A stretch of DNA of 64,000 nucleotides from Kastovskya adunca ATA6-11-RM4 (GTDB lineage Bacteria > Cyanobacteriota > Cyanobacteriia > Cyanobacteriales > Coleofasciculaceae), in NCBI GenBank assembly GCA_019359445.1, contig JAHHHJ010000025.1, positions 1-64,000 of the forward strand. The letters run 5' to 3'. The translations under genes and the position numbers were made by a program. Positions 9,153 through 18,028 of the stretch are shown here, piece by piece; positions within the stretch are counted from its first letter, which is position 1; every line of letters starts with the position of its first letter. The notes beneath the pieces are model-generated. The model ran no database searches. It saw only the letters and a program-made list of their open reading frames with translations, and was not told where the DNA came from.

Positions 9153-10001
9153 ATGACTGTCAACACAATCAACCGCAAGCCAAGACCTAGTTCAAACAAT
9201 GCAATCCAGGCTTTCTGGAAAAAGCAATCTAAGGATATTGTGCCGCCTTTGTTGGGAATTTTGGGATTCTTAATCGTATGGCAGCTACTTTCCAGCTCCG
9301 GAGTGACAAGGCTGCCAGGTCCCTTGAGTGTTTGGACAGATGACCGAACCCGGATACTACTGATGTATCCCTTTTATGACCGGGGTGGTCTAGACAAAGG
9401 TTTATTTTGGCAGACTATGGCGAGTTTGGGGCGAGTCGCTCAGGGCTACTCATTAGCGGCACTGGTTGGCATTAGCGTGGGCGTTTTGGTCGGTACACAG
9501 CCACTGATTAATAAGGCGTTAGATCCACTCTTCCAATTCTTGCGGATGGTCGCGCCTTTGGCTTGGGTGCCGATTGCGCTAGTCGCCCTGCAACAAAACC
9601 AACCCGCTGCTATTTTCGTAATTTTTATCACCTCAGTCTGGCCAATTCTGATTAACACCGCAGAAGGTGTCAGACAAATCCCTGATGATTACAACAACGT
9701 TGCTAAGGTTTTGCAACTCTCCCGTAAAGAATATTACTTAAATATTCTGTTTCCCTCAGCACTTCCCTACATTTTTACAGGCTTGAGGATTGCGATCGGC
9801 TTGGCATGGTTGGCAATTATTGCCGCAGAAATCGTGATGTCAGGCATTGTCGGAATTGGCTTTTTCATCTGGGATGCCTATCAGCAGAACTACGTCAGTG
9901 AAATTATCTTGGCTGTTGTTTACATCGGTGCAGTAGGTTTGCTTCTAGACCGAGCAATAGCATACTTGCAGTCCAGGATTGCTCCACAGGAAAAGAAGTA
10001 G
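9153..10001 (+). CDS. nrtB: Nitrate ABC transporter permease NrtB
   Basis: 282 aa integral membrane permease of the NrtB/CmpB type. The first membrane helix is at about 31-46 (PPLLGILGFLIVWQLL), with further helices near 97-114, 134-147, 152-167, 207-230 and 250-265. The EAA-type loop that docks the ATPases lies around 170-200 (GVRQIPDDYNNVAKVLQLS). The start at 9153 follows GGGGGAAG. The 159-bp gap after nrtA contains a short direct repeat, AATTACATCCC twice. It probably forms the channel dimer used by the NrtC/NrtD ATPase pair. Confidence 0.9.
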   Translation: MTVNTINRKPRPSSNNAIQAFWKKQSKDIVPPLLGILGFLIVWQLLSSSGVTRLPGPLSVWTDDRTRILLMYPFYDRGGLDKGLFWQTMASLGRVAQGYSLAALVGISVGVLVGTQPLINKALDPLFQFLRMVAPLAWVPIALVALQQNQPAAIFVIFITSVWPILINTAEGVRQIPDDYNNVAKVLQLSRKEYYLNILFPSALPYIFTGLRIAIGLAWLAIIAAEIVMSGIVGIGFFIWDAYQQNYVSEIILAVVYIGAVGLLLDRAIAYLQSRIAPQEKK

Positions 10002-10098
10002 TGATTAGTTGTTTGTTGTTAGTTGTTTCTGACCCATAACAAATAACTAATAACCAAGAATAAATGACCAATGGCTGAGAACCAAGGACTAAAAACTA

Positions 10099-12105
10099 AT
10101 GAGTATTTTTGTTGCGGTTGATCAAGTTGATAAAGTTTTTCCGTTAACTGGTGGTGGTGAATACGTTGCCTTAAAAGGGATTGACCTACACATTAAAAAA
10201 GGAGAGTTTATCTCGTTCATTGGTCACTCCGGCTGCGGTAAATCCACCCTGTTGAACATGATTGCAGGTTTGGATTTGCCGAGTGATGGGATAGTGACCC
10301 TGGAAGGGCAAAAAGTTAAACAGCCAGGGCCAGACAAGATGGTGGTGTTCCAGAATTATTCTCTGTTGCCTTGGCGAACAGTACGGCAAAATATTGCCTT
10401 AGCTGTTGACTCGGTGATGAAGGATTTGCCTGCAAGCGATCGCAAAGCAATTGTAGAGCGACACATCGACATGGTGGGGTTGCGCCCTCATGCGGACAAA
10501 CAGCCGACGATGCTATCGGGTGGACAAAAACAGCGAGTTGCGATCGCCCGCGCCCTTGCCATCCGTCCCAAATTGCTACTCCTTGATGAACCCTTTGGGG
10601 CGCTGGATGCTCTGACGCGAGGCAATCTTCAAGAGCAGTTAATGCAAATCTGCGAAGAAAACCAAGTCACTGCCGTCATGGTTACCCATGATGTCGATGA
10701 AGCAGTACTGCTATCTGACCGGATTGTCATGCTCACCAATGGGCCAGGTTCCAAAATTGGTCAGATTTTAGAGGTGGATATTCCCCGACCTCGCAAGCGG
10801 ATGGAAGTAGTCGAACACCCCAGCTACTACAGCTTGCGGAGTGAGATAATTTACTTCCTCAATCAGCAAAAGCGTATCAAGAAAATTCGGGCGAGAAAAA
10901 CGACAGCGATCGCGCGTCACGGTCTGGAAAAAGTTAACCTCGATATTGGTTTTGTCCCACTAACAGCCTGCGCCCCCCTCGCCGTTGCCAAAGAAAAAGG
11001 CTTCTTCCAGAAACACGGCTTAGATGAAGTCAACCTCGTGCGCGAAACTAGCTGGCGCGGCATTATGGATGGCATGGTCGGGAGTTACTTAGATGCAGCT
11101 CAAATGCCATCAGGAATGCCCCTCTGGTTAACCTTGGGAGGATATCAAGACCGACCGTTGCCCATCGTCACCGCCATGACCATGACTCGCAACGGTAATG
11201 GCATCACCCTGGATAAACGCTTTTACGACCAAGGGGTACACACTCTAGCAGATTTCAAGAAAATGCTGCTCGCCTCCCCGGAACGCCAGCACCGGATGGG
11301 ATTGGTGCATCCTTCCTCAATGCACAATCTGCTGCTGCGTTACTGGTTAGCCAGTGGTGGCATCGACCCCGACCACGATTTGTCACTCCAGAGCATCCCG
11401 CCAGCCCAAATGGTCGTCGATTTGCAAGGGGGAACCATTGATGGTTTCTGTGTTGGGGAACCCTGGAATACGCGGGCGGCGATGCAAGGGATTGGCTTTA
11501 CTGTCGCCACAGACTTAGAAATTTGGCCCGGACATCCAGGAAAAGTGCTTGGTGTTCGCGAAGACTGGGCAAACGCTTATCCCAACACCCACATTGCCTT
11601 AGTTAAAGCGTTGCTAGAGGCATCTCAGTATTGTACTGACCCTGCCAACGAACAAGAAGTGCGTCAGATTGTCGCCCAGAGGGAGTACGTGAATACAGAT
11701 ATTGCTTACATCCACCTCGGAAACCCCAACGAAGTGTTCTGTAGTCTCGATCAACCGATGCGAGAGTTTGCCCATCACCTATTCTTTGGCGATGGCGTCA
11801 ATCGCCCTAGTCGAACTGAACACCTTTGGCACATGACTCAGTTGGCACGTTGGGGTCACACACCTTTCCCCCGAAACTGGGTGGAAATCATGGAACGGGT
11901 GTGCCGGGTAAACGTGTTCAGCACCGCCGCACGAGAACTGGGTGTGTTGGATGTGAAATATACCAGTGGCGCGATCGCCATGTTTGATGGCACCACATTT
12001 ACTGCCGATGATCCGATTGGCTATCTCAACAATTTGAAGATTAAACGCGATTTCAGCATTGCGGAAGTCGTTCTCGATTCACCTCGTCTTTCTGTAGCTG
12101 CTTAG
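10099..12105 (+). CDS. nrtC: NrtC: ATPase fused to NrtA-like regulatory domain
   Basis: 668 aa with two parts. The N-terminal ABC ATPase has Walker A at 42-50 (GHSGCGKST), signature LSGGQ at 139-143 and Walker B near 159-164 (LLLDEP). From about residue 276 to the end a second domain resembles NrtA ([44 protein letters not shown]). In known NrtC/CmpC proteins this C-terminal domain is cytoplasmic and regulates transport, for nitrate in response to ammonium. This fused length is diagnostic of the nrt/cmp family. The gap to nrtB is 97 bp and low in complexity; no good ribosome site is seen at 10099. Confidence 0.92.
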   Translation: MSIFVAVDQVDKVFPLTGGGEYVALKGIDLHIKKGEFISFIGHSGCGKSTLLNMIAGLDLPSDGIVTLEGQKVKQPGPDKMVVFQNYSLLPWRTVRQNIALAVDSVMKDLPASDRKAIVERHIDMVGLRPHADKQPTMLSGGQKQRVAIARALAIRPKLLLLDEPFGALDALTRGNLQEQLMQICEENQVTAVMVTHDVDEAVLLSDRIVMLTNGPGSKIGQILEVDIPRPRKRMEVVEHPSYYSLRSEIIYFLNQQKRIKKIRARKTTAIARHGLEKVNLDIGFVPLTACAPLAVAKEKGFFQKHGLDEVNLVRETSWRGIMDGMVGSYLDAAQMPSGMPLWLTLGGYQDRPLPIVTAMTMTRNGNGITLDKRFYDQGVHTLADFKKMLLASPERQHRMGLVHPSSMHNLLLRYWLASGGIDPDHDLSLQSIPPAQMVVDLQGGTIDGFCVGEPWNTRAAMQGIGFTVATDLEIWPGHPGKVLGVREDWANAYPNTHIALVKALLEASQYCTDPANEQEVRQIVAQREYVNTDIAYIHLGNPNEVFCSLDQPMREFAHHLFFGDGVNRPSRTEHLWHMTQLARWGHTPFPRNWVEIMERVCRVNVFSTAARELGVLDVKYTSGAIAMFDGTTFTADDPIGYLNNLKIKRDFSIAEVVLDSPRLSVAA

Positions 12106-12129
12106 ATCATTGGTCACTGCAAATTTTGC

Positions 12130-12310
12130 ACCCCCCTAACCCCCCTTGCTAAGGGGGGAACAGGAACCGGAAACTGGCTTCTCCCAAGACTAAAAGGTTT
12201 CTCCTTGTACTCCCCCCTTACGGGAACAGGAACCGGAAACTGACTGCTCCCAGGACTGAAAGGTTTCTCCTTGTACTCCCCCCTTAGTAAGGGGGGCTGG
12301 GGGGGTAAGC
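12130..12310. repeat. Palindromic G/C-run repeat with 65-bp tandem duplication
   Basis: This element fills the gap between nrtC and nrtD. It is bounded by C-runs at 12131-12145 and G-runs at 12291-12305 and contains small hairpins of the CCCCCTT/AAGGGGG type. Inside, a block of about 65 bp occurs twice in tandem (12156-12220 and 12222-12286; both contain GGGAACAGGAACCGGAAACT and AGGTTTCTCCTTGTACTC) with only a few differences. It belongs to the same loose family as the repeats at 20527, 22674 and 23819. It could attenuate transcription into nrtD. Confidence 0.8.
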
Positions 12311-12386
12311 AAAGATGAGCAACGAGCCAGCAACAGACTAATCACTCACCTTACCGTCCACTTACCAACTACGTACAACAAAAGCC

Positions 12387-13241
12387 ATGATCGACCGTCC
12401 TCTTGCCTTTAGTGTTAGCGAAACTGCCCGACAGCCAAGGGCAACCGCCATCAATTCCGAGTCATTCCTGACGATCGAGAACGTTTCCAAAGTGTATCCA
12501 ACCAAGAAGGGTTCGTACCCGGTACTCCAAGACGTTAACCTGACCGTAGAAGAAGGCGAGTTTATCTGCGTTATTGGTCACTCGGGCTGCGGCAAATCGA
12601 CCCTGCTGAACATGGTGTCGGGTTTCGCCTTTCCTACTGCCGGAGAAGTGCGTGTGCAAGGGAAGCCCATCACCAAGCCAGGGCCAGACCGCATGGTTGT
12701 GTTCCAAAACTACGCCCTACTGCCTTGGCGGACAGCGTTTGAAAATATCTACCTAGCTGTTCACGCCGTTCACCCCAAAAAGTCCCAGGCCCAAAAAAGG
12801 GCGATCGTCCGGGAACATCTAGCGATGGTGGGTTTGTCGGAAGCGGCTGATAAGAAGCCGCCGCAAATGTCCGGCGGGATGAGACAGCGGGTTTCCATCG
12901 CTAGGGCTTTGGCGGTTCGTCCCCAAGTCTTGATTTTGGATGAACCGTTCGGTGCTTTGGATGCCATCACCAAGGAAGAGTTGCAGGAAGAACTGCTGAA
13001 AATCTGGAACGACCACCGCTGCACGGTTCTAATGATTACCCATGATATTGATGAAGCGCTGTTTTTAGCCGATCGCTTGGTAATGATGACCAATGGTCCG
13101 GCGGCGAATATCGGTGAGATTATGGACATTCCTTTCCCGCGTCCGCGCGATCGCGCCCTGATCATGGAAGACCCAGAATACTACAGACTGCGGAATCACG
13201 CCCTAGACTACCTCTTCCACCGCTTCGCTCACGACGAGTAA
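12387..13241 (+). CDS. nrtD: Nitrate ABC transporter ATPase NrtD
   Basis: 284 aa single-domain ABC ATPase, closely related to the N-terminal half of NrtC. Walker [10 protein letters not shown] is at 64-72, signature MSGGMRQRVS at 161-170, and Walker [13 protein letters not shown] from 181. It lacks the NrtA-like extension, as expected for NrtD/CmpD, and pairs with NrtC as the heterodimeric motor. Same strand and order as nrtABC, but separated from nrtC by 281 bp of repeat DNA. In many cyanobacteria narB follows; here it does not. Confidence 0.92.
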   Translation: MIDRPLAFSVSETARQPRATAINSESFLTIENVSKVYPTKKGSYPVLQDVNLTVEEGEFICVIGHSGCGKSTLLNMVSGFAFPTAGEVRVQGKPITKPGPDRMVVFQNYALLPWRTAFENIYLAVHAVHPKKSQAQKRAIVREHLAMVGLSEAADKKPPQMSGGMRQRVSIARALAVRPQVLILDEPFGALDAITKEELQEELLKIWNDHRCTVLMITHDIDEALFLADRLVMMTNGPAANIGEIMDIPFPRPRDRALIMEDPEYYRLRNHALDYLFHRFAHDE

Positions 13242-13284
13242 ATTAGGAATGGGTTTAGACCATCAAAACAGAAATTTTCTTGTG

Positions 13285-13313
13285 GTAGAGATGTTCCGGT
13301 GGAGCGTCTCTAC
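13285..13313. repeat. GTAGAGA..TTCC hairpin repeat, copy 1
   Basis: An imperfect 13-bp inverted repeat (GTAGAGATGTTCC with GGAGCGTCTCTAC) lies 44 bp after nrtD. A near-identical hairpin occurs at 57681-57707, so this is a dispersed repeat. It may also serve as the end of the nrt transcript, although no long T-run follows. Confidence 0.65.
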
Positions 13314-13343
13314 TCTGCATAAAGGAAGGCATTAAATAACTGG

Positions 13344-13859
13344 TTGTACTCAAAGACAAAACCAGGTTTTTATCTTGAAATACATCCTGACCTACATCTA
13401 GCTTATGCACACCAAAAAAATGGACATAACACACCTCATTATTGGAGATTGTTTTTTACTGAGAGATGGAAAACACATATAGAAAAAGTAGCTAATAGTT
13501 CAGCGCTTTTTGTTCCTCCAGCGGATACCAATTATGAGGAATATTTTCAGGCTCAACCTGACAAAGATTATTTCCTGCAATGGTCTGGGATATATTTTCG
13601 CTCAAAAACTGAGATAAAAATAGTAAAAGAATTGTATAACAGGGATGTCTTGTTCTTTGCTAATACTCGTGGTCAAGTGAGTTGTCAAAGTTCTCCAGCT
13701 TCCGAAAAGAGTGGTCAACTACCAAGTCGCATTGAAGTAAATTTCTTGGACGCCGGATGGGGAGAACTGACAAGGCAGCTTGCCTATAAGTCTCTCGGGT
13801 ATGGCAGAACTTTCGTTCAACTTGACCGATGGTTCCCTGGTTCTAAAAGGTGTTCCTAG
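13344..13859 (+). pseudogene. Possible truncated nuclease-like gene
   Basis: A 171-codon frame that can only begin with TTG. The middle, GIYFRSKTEIKIVKELYNRD followed by VLFFANTRGQVS, looks like the core of restriction-endonuclease-like proteins found in cyanobacteria. A conserved continuation (RIEVNFL) is reached near residue 135, but what follows (DAGWGELTRQLAYKSLGYG) does not look like the rest of that fold. I infer a gene cut at about 13750 and joined to unrelated DNA. Intact function is unlikely. Family assignment is from memory and weak. Confidence 0.4.
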
Positions 13860-14028
13860 TGTGGACATATCGTTGAAAAACCTACTTCAAATCATTGGAG
13901 ATGTTGAAGTGTTTACTTCGCTTGCTGCTCCACTGTTTTGCTGTATTCAGACAGTTCCTCTCCTCGCTGAAATCATTACTCTTTCAGCAACACCTAGCTT
14001 CTTAGTTTTGTTAGTCAAGCAACTCTAA
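13801..14028 (+). CDS. Doubtful small hydrophobic protein
   Basis: An ATG at 13801 opens 75 codons in a different frame from the nuclease fragment. The product begins MAELSFNLTDGSLVLKG and ends in a hydrophobic stretch (CCIQTVPLLAEIITLSAT, then FLVLLVKQL). There is no ribosome site and I know no homologue. It may be a chance frame in the decayed region just ahead of the histidine kinase. Confidence 0.2.
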   Translation: MAELSFNLTDGSLVLKGVPSVDISLKNLLQIIGDVEVFTSLAAPLFCCIQTVPLLAEIITLSATPSFLVLLVKQL

Positions 14029-14160
14029 GTGGTCAGTTACGTCTATCGGGATGTACTAGTTCGCTATGACGCTATAAAACTACTTGGGCGATTGCTCGAT
14101 TTTGAAAAATTTTTCACTTTACTAGACGTGACAAATACAAATAAAAATCTGGGATGGCGT

Positions 14161-15600
14161 ATGTTATTTTTCGGAGTCAGAACACGTATCTTGCTCTGGT
14201 ACGTCGTGCTGATGATGTTCTGTCTAGTAATATCCATCTTAACTATTCGTCAAGTCCTCTTGGTTCGCATAGAAAAGCGGTTTGAAAAATCCCTGATTCA
14301 GGAGAAAAAAGAATTTCTCCGATTAGTCGAGGGACGAAATCCATATACAGGCCAACCCTTCGGCAATGAAGTTGCTGCTATGTTTGATGTATTTTTATCT
14401 CGCAACTTTACAGAGGAAGATGAATTTTTAATTACGCTGTTAAATGGCAAATTCTACAAATCCAAATCCAATTATACAGTCCTTCCAGACTCTCTAAATT
14501 CTAATTCGGATCTAGTAAAGCACTGGGCACAGGTGAGTGAGCGTCAGCAAGGTGAAAAGGTAACCTCAGATGGCACTATCATGTATCTGGCTCAGCCGAT
14601 AGTTAGGGGAAAAACTCATGGGGTGTTTGTGGTAGGCTTCTCGACTGCCCATGAGTATTGTAAGGTGGATGAGGTAATTTTCGTCGCAATCCATGTGACG
14701 ATTGTCGTGATAGCTGTGGCTTCAGTGCTGGCTTGGGTCGTGGCTGGACGGGTGCTGTCTCCCCTACGCTTACTCACCGAAACGGCTTACGCCATTACCG
14801 AGTCTGACCTGACTCGACGCATTCCCGTGCAAGGAAAAGACGAAATTGCCGAACTAACCATCACCTTTAATGAGATGCTAGACCGTCTCCAAGCGGCCTT
14901 CTCCAGTCAACGAGACTTTATTAATGATGCAGGTCATGAACTCCGGACTCCAATCACGATTATCCGAGGTCATTTAGAACTGCTGGGCGACGACCCCCAA
15001 GAACGGCGTGAAACGATAGAGTTAGTCACCGATGAGTTGGATCGCATGAGTCGCTTTGTCGATGACCTCTTACTACTGGCTAAGGCAGAGCAACCCAATT
15101 TTTTGTACCTGGAAACCTTGGAAATTGGCAATTTGACTGAGGAACTGTATGCCAAAGCCAGAGCCTTAGCCGAACGGCACTGGCGTCTGGAGAATAAAGG
15201 TACGGGGCGCGTTGTAGCTGATCGACAACGGCTGACTCAGGCAATGATGAACTTAGCTCAGAACGCGACCCAGCACACGAAAAATGGAGATACGATCGCG
15301 CTTGGCTCGGCGCTTATTGAGGGCAACGCCCATTTCTGGGTGCGCGATACTGGGGAAGGCATTGCCTTTGCCGATCAGCAGCGAATCTTCGAGCGCTTTG
15401 CACGCGCTACCAACAGTCGCCGTCGCTCTGAGGGGGCAGGATTGGGATTGTCGATTGTGCGTGCGATCGCTCAAGCGCACGGCGGTAGGGTAGAACTTCT
15501 CAGCCAACGGGGTGGTGGCTCAACGTTTACTCTTGTGATTCCACTAGACCCCCCCCAGGAGGTGTTGCTTCATGAACCGGATTCTGATCGCAGAAGATGA
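14161..15600 (+). CDS. Membrane sensor histidine kinase
   Basis: 479 aa from ATG 14161, preferred over the upstream GTG at 14029 because it follows GGGATGG and places the first membrane helix at the N-terminus. Helices at about 10-30 and 172-196 enclose a periplasmic sensor domain of about 140 residues. HAMP (about 197-250) follows. The HisKA domain has phospho-acceptor His259 (DAGHELRTPI). The HATPase domain has Asn368 (LAQNATQH), DTGEGIAF and GAGLGLSIV. It overlaps the response regulator gene by 29 bp, so the two should be translated together. The architecture resembles RppB/NrsS/CopS-type kinases; the signal is unknown. Confidence 0.92.
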   Translation: MLFFGVRTRILLWYVVLMMFCLVISILTIRQVLLVRIEKRFEKSLIQEKKEFLRLVEGRNPYTGQPFGNEVAAMFDVFLSRNFTEEDEFLITLLNGKFYKSKSNYTVLPDSLNSNSDLVKHWAQVSERQQGEKVTSDGTIMYLAQPIVRGKTHGVFVVGFSTAHEYCKVDEVIFVAIHVTIVVIAVASVLAWVVAGRVLSPLRLLTETAYAITESDLTRRIPVQGKDEIAELTITFNEMLDRLQAAFSSQRDFINDAGHELRTPITIIRGHLELLGDDPQERRETIELVTDELDRMSRFVDDLLLLAKAEQPNFLYLETLEIGNLTEELYAKARALAERHWRLENKGTGRVVADRQRLTQAMMNLAQNATQHTKNGDTIALGSALIEGNAHFWVRDTGEGIAFADQQRIFERFARATNSRRRSEGAGLGLSIVRAIAQAHGGRVELLSQRGGGSTFTLVIPLDPPQEVLLHEPDSDRRR

Positions 15601-16240
15601 ATCTCGCATCGCCAACTTTCTGGAGAAAGGTCTAAAAGCTAACGGATTTACCACCACAGTCGTCAAGGACGGTGATGAAGCGGTTCTCATCGCTAGTAGC
15701 GACAATTTTGACCTGCTCATTCTCGACATTGGTCTTCCTGGCAAAGATGGGTGGATGGTGTTGGAAGAGTTGCGAGGTCGGGGCGAATATCTGCCGATTA
15801 TTATTCTCACCGCTCGCGATGATGTGAGGGACAAAGTCGCTGGCTTGGAGGGTGGAGCTGACGATTACGTGACAAAGCCGTTTCGTTTTGAAGAATTGCT
15901 GGCGCGGGTGCGTTTGCGGTTGCGCGACAGCCACTTACCCAGAAGGAAGGAAGAAACGCTCTTAAAAGCAGGTAACATTGTCCTTGACTTGCGTACCCGT
16001 CAGATTCGAGTAAGCGATCGCCTGCTCGAGTTATCCGCACGAGAATTTACCTTAGCAGAAGTCTTTCTCCGCAACCCCGGACAAGTGATGAGCCGAGAGC
16101 AGCTACTCAATTATGTCTGGGGTTATGACTATGACCCTGGCTCCAATATTGTTGATGTCTATGTGGGTTACCTACGTAAGAAGCTAGGTGGCGATCCAAT
16201 TGAGACCGTCAGAGGCATGGGCTACCGACTGCGAACATAA
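15572..16240 (+). CDS. OmpR/PhoB-family response regulator
   Basis: 222 aa. The receiver domain (1-115) has the acidic pair Glu8/Asp9, phospho-acceptor Asp52 (LLILDIGLPG), Thr80 and Lys102 (YVTKPF). The winged-helix DNA-binding domain (about 130-222) ends with VRGMGYRLRT, typical of OmpR-type regulators. A strong AGGAGGTG lies just upstream of the ATG, inside the kinase gene. Immediately after the stop codon comes the first of two blocks of TCAT repeats phased by 11 bp, the spacing bound by OmpR-family dimers. The nearest downstream genes are the glycosyltransferase cluster, which is therefore the likely target. Confidence 0.93.
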   Translation: MNRILIAEDESRIANFLEKGLKANGFTTTVVKDGDEAVLIASSDNFDLLILDIGLPGKDGWMVLEELRGRGEYLPIIILTARDDVRDKVAGLEGGADDYVTKPFRFEELLARVRLRLRDSHLPRRKEETLLKAGNIVLDLRTRQIRVSDRLLELSAREFTLAEVFLRNPGQVMSREQLLNYVWGYDYDPGSNIVDVYVGYLRKKLGGDPIETVRGMGYRLRT

Positions 16241-16301
16241 GAAAACTCTCATGAAAGCTTCATGGATATTTCATCGGAGTTAGTAACTCTAAACTTAAGC
16301 A
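16241..16301 (+). promoter_or_regulatory. Triple TCAT direct repeat, copy A
   Basis: TCAT begins at 16249, 16260 and 16271, exactly 11 bp apart, inside GAAAACTCTCATGAAAGCTT. The block starts at the base after the response-regulator stop codon and ends with AAACTTAAG. The 11-bp phase suits an OmpR-family regulator. Similar TTCAT-type repeats are described, from memory, for the cyanobacterial CopR regulator. Binding is inferred. Confidence 0.6.
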
Positions 16302-16415
16302 GTTGCTGGCTCGAATCCGGGCGCAACTCCCACATCAGGGGGAGTGAATTGTGTTGCGCCTACAAAGTAAGAAGAGCAAGGCTGTGGGAAAGGCAGACTA
16401 CTGCTTCCAATATGA

Positions 16416-16476
16416 GAAAACTCTCATGGAAGCTTCATCCTCTTTTCATAGGAGTTTACCAAACTTAAATTAAGTA
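16416..16476 (+). promoter_or_regulatory. Triple TCAT direct repeat, copy B
   Basis: TCAT begins at 16424, 16435 and 16446, again 11 bp apart. The first 23 bp match copy A except for one base, and the block also ends with a similar AAACTTAA stretch. It lies 175 bp after copy A and about 175 bp before the first glycosyltransferase gene, so it is the better placed site for controlling that cluster. Confidence 0.6.
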
Positions 16477-16622
16477 CAGGTAAATCTGAAGTTAATTTTT
16501 GATAAAACCGTTAAACTCACGCCCTAGTAAAACTGACCCTGCATTTAACACTCTAACGAATTTAGATGCCAATCCCATCGAGACATTAGCGAGAGACACA
16601 GATCGAATCAAAGGAGGAGAAT

Positions 16623-18014
16623 ATGTTGGTGGAAAAGCAGTTACTACAGAACCACTCCGATACACAAAGGAGTTCCAGTAGTGAAGTTACAAAGTTTGAT
16701 GCCCAACAGAATCTTCTTTTGCCAGGATTAACAAGTAGTTCAACAAATGTTTCTCCTTCAAAGTGGTTTCAGCCTCTAGACCCACTAGCTGGACAGGATA
16801 GTGAGATAAGCTCGCGGAAATTACGAATCGCTTTGTATTCCCATGACACAATGGGTCTCGGTCACAAGCGGCGCAATCTGTTGATTGCCCAAACGCTTGC
16901 CTGCTCTCCTTTGCAGACTGACATTCTGCTGATTACTGGAATGCGTGAGGGAAGTGACGTTCAGACACCGGATGGAGTAGACTATGTGGCTCTCCCAGCT
17001 CTACATAAAGGGAAAGATGGACAGTACCAGTCACGCCGCTTGAATCTCTCGCTGCGGGAGATAATTAGCCTACGAGCCAACATCATCCGTGCCACTGTTG
17101 AATCATTTAAACCGGATGTCCTGATTGTGGACAACGTGCCAAGAGGGGCAGTGCGGGAACTCGATCTGACCCTTGAATATCTCCACGCGCAAGGGCATAC
17201 TCGTTGCATACTTGGTCTGCGCGATGTGCTAGACGACCCCATAACAGTAAAGCGCGAATGGAAGCACGCCGCTAACGAGGACATCATTGGCAAGTATTAC
17301 GATCGCGTTTGGGTGTACGGAGACCCCGATGTATATGACCCAGTAAAGGAGTACAAATTTTTCCCTGATATAGCGGCAAAAGTGTGGTATACGGGCTGCT
17401 TCGATCAACGCAAACGGCTTGAATTTGCCAGCACTCAAAGCCCTGACCCGCTTGCGGCGCTTGATCTCCCGTCGGGTCGGTTGGCACTATGCCTGGTAGG
17501 AGGTGGACAGGATGGGGCGACTCTGGCGGCAGCCTTTGCCCAGGCTAATCTGCCCCCGGAAACAAATGGAGTAATCTTGACAGGGCCGTTCATGCCGCAA
17601 AAGGTTCGGCAACACCTGCACCGCAGGGCAGCAGAGCATTCTCGTTTACGGGTGTTGGAGTTCATCTCGGAACCAACACAACTGTTAAGCCGTGCTGATT
17701 GCGTTATCGCGATGGGAGGATACAACACGACTTACGAAATCCTCTCCTTCGAGAAGCCTGCACTCATCGTGCCACGAGTGAAACCCCGGCGCGAGCAGCT
17801 AATTCGGGCTGAACGTTTGCAAGAGTTGGGTCTAGTTGATGTGCTTCATCCCAATGAGGTCAATCCCTATGCCCTAACTGAGTGGATTGGTAAAAGTATA
17901 GGAATGAACCCACGAAGCCGCGAACGTATTGATTTCAAAGGCTTGGAACGTCTGCCCCAATTACTTGCAGCAGCAGTCGCTGCTCCAGTTTCCTCTGCTT
18001 GCAAAGTTTCATAA
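16623..18014 (+). CDS. MurG/GT28-like glycosyltransferase (COG4671 type)
   Basis: 463 aa. The first 65 residues are a Ser/Gln-rich, probably disordered tail. The fold then begins with RIALYSHDTMGLGHKRRNLL, the glycine-rich loop of GT-B enzymes with MurG-like topology. The C-terminal half has the nucleotide-sugar binding region (GGGQDGATLAAAF, AMGGYNTTYEILSFEKPALI). It matches cyanobacterial proteins described as predicted glycosyl transferases of COG4671, from memory. No membrane helix, so cytoplasmic or membrane-associated. The start is fixed by AAAGGAGGAGA. First gene of a same-strand cluster; donor and acceptor unknown. Confidence 0.82.
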   Translation: MLVEKQLLQNHSDTQRSSSSEVTKFDAQQNLLLPGLTSSSTNVSPSKWFQPLDPLAGQDSEISSRKLRIALYSHDTMGLGHKRRNLLIAQTLACSPLQTDILLITGMREGSDVQTPDGVDYVALPALHKGKDGQYQSRRLNLSLREIISLRANIIRATVESFKPDVLIVDNVPRGAVRELDLTLEYLHAQGHTRCILGLRDVLDDPITVKREWKHAANEDIIGKYYDRVWVYGDPDVYDPVKEYKFFPDIAAKVWYTGCFDQRKRLEFASTQSPDPLAALDLPSGRLALCLVGGGQDGATLAAAFAQANLPPETNGVILTGPFMPQKVRQHLHRRAAEHSRLRVLEFISEPTQLLSRADCVIAMGGYNTTYEILSFEKPALIVPRVKPRREQLIRAERLQELGLVDVLHPNEVNPYALTEWIGKSIGMNPRSRERIDFKGLERLPQLLAAAVAAPVSSACKVS

Positions 18015-18028
18015 AGGAGAAATCAAGG

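Noticed and set aside
16301-16328. tRNA T-arm-like sequence (GGCTCGAATCC inside an AGTTGC/GCAACT stem)
   Set aside because: No anticodon or D arm upstream and no acceptor partner, so it is not a tRNA; probably chance or a tiny remnant.
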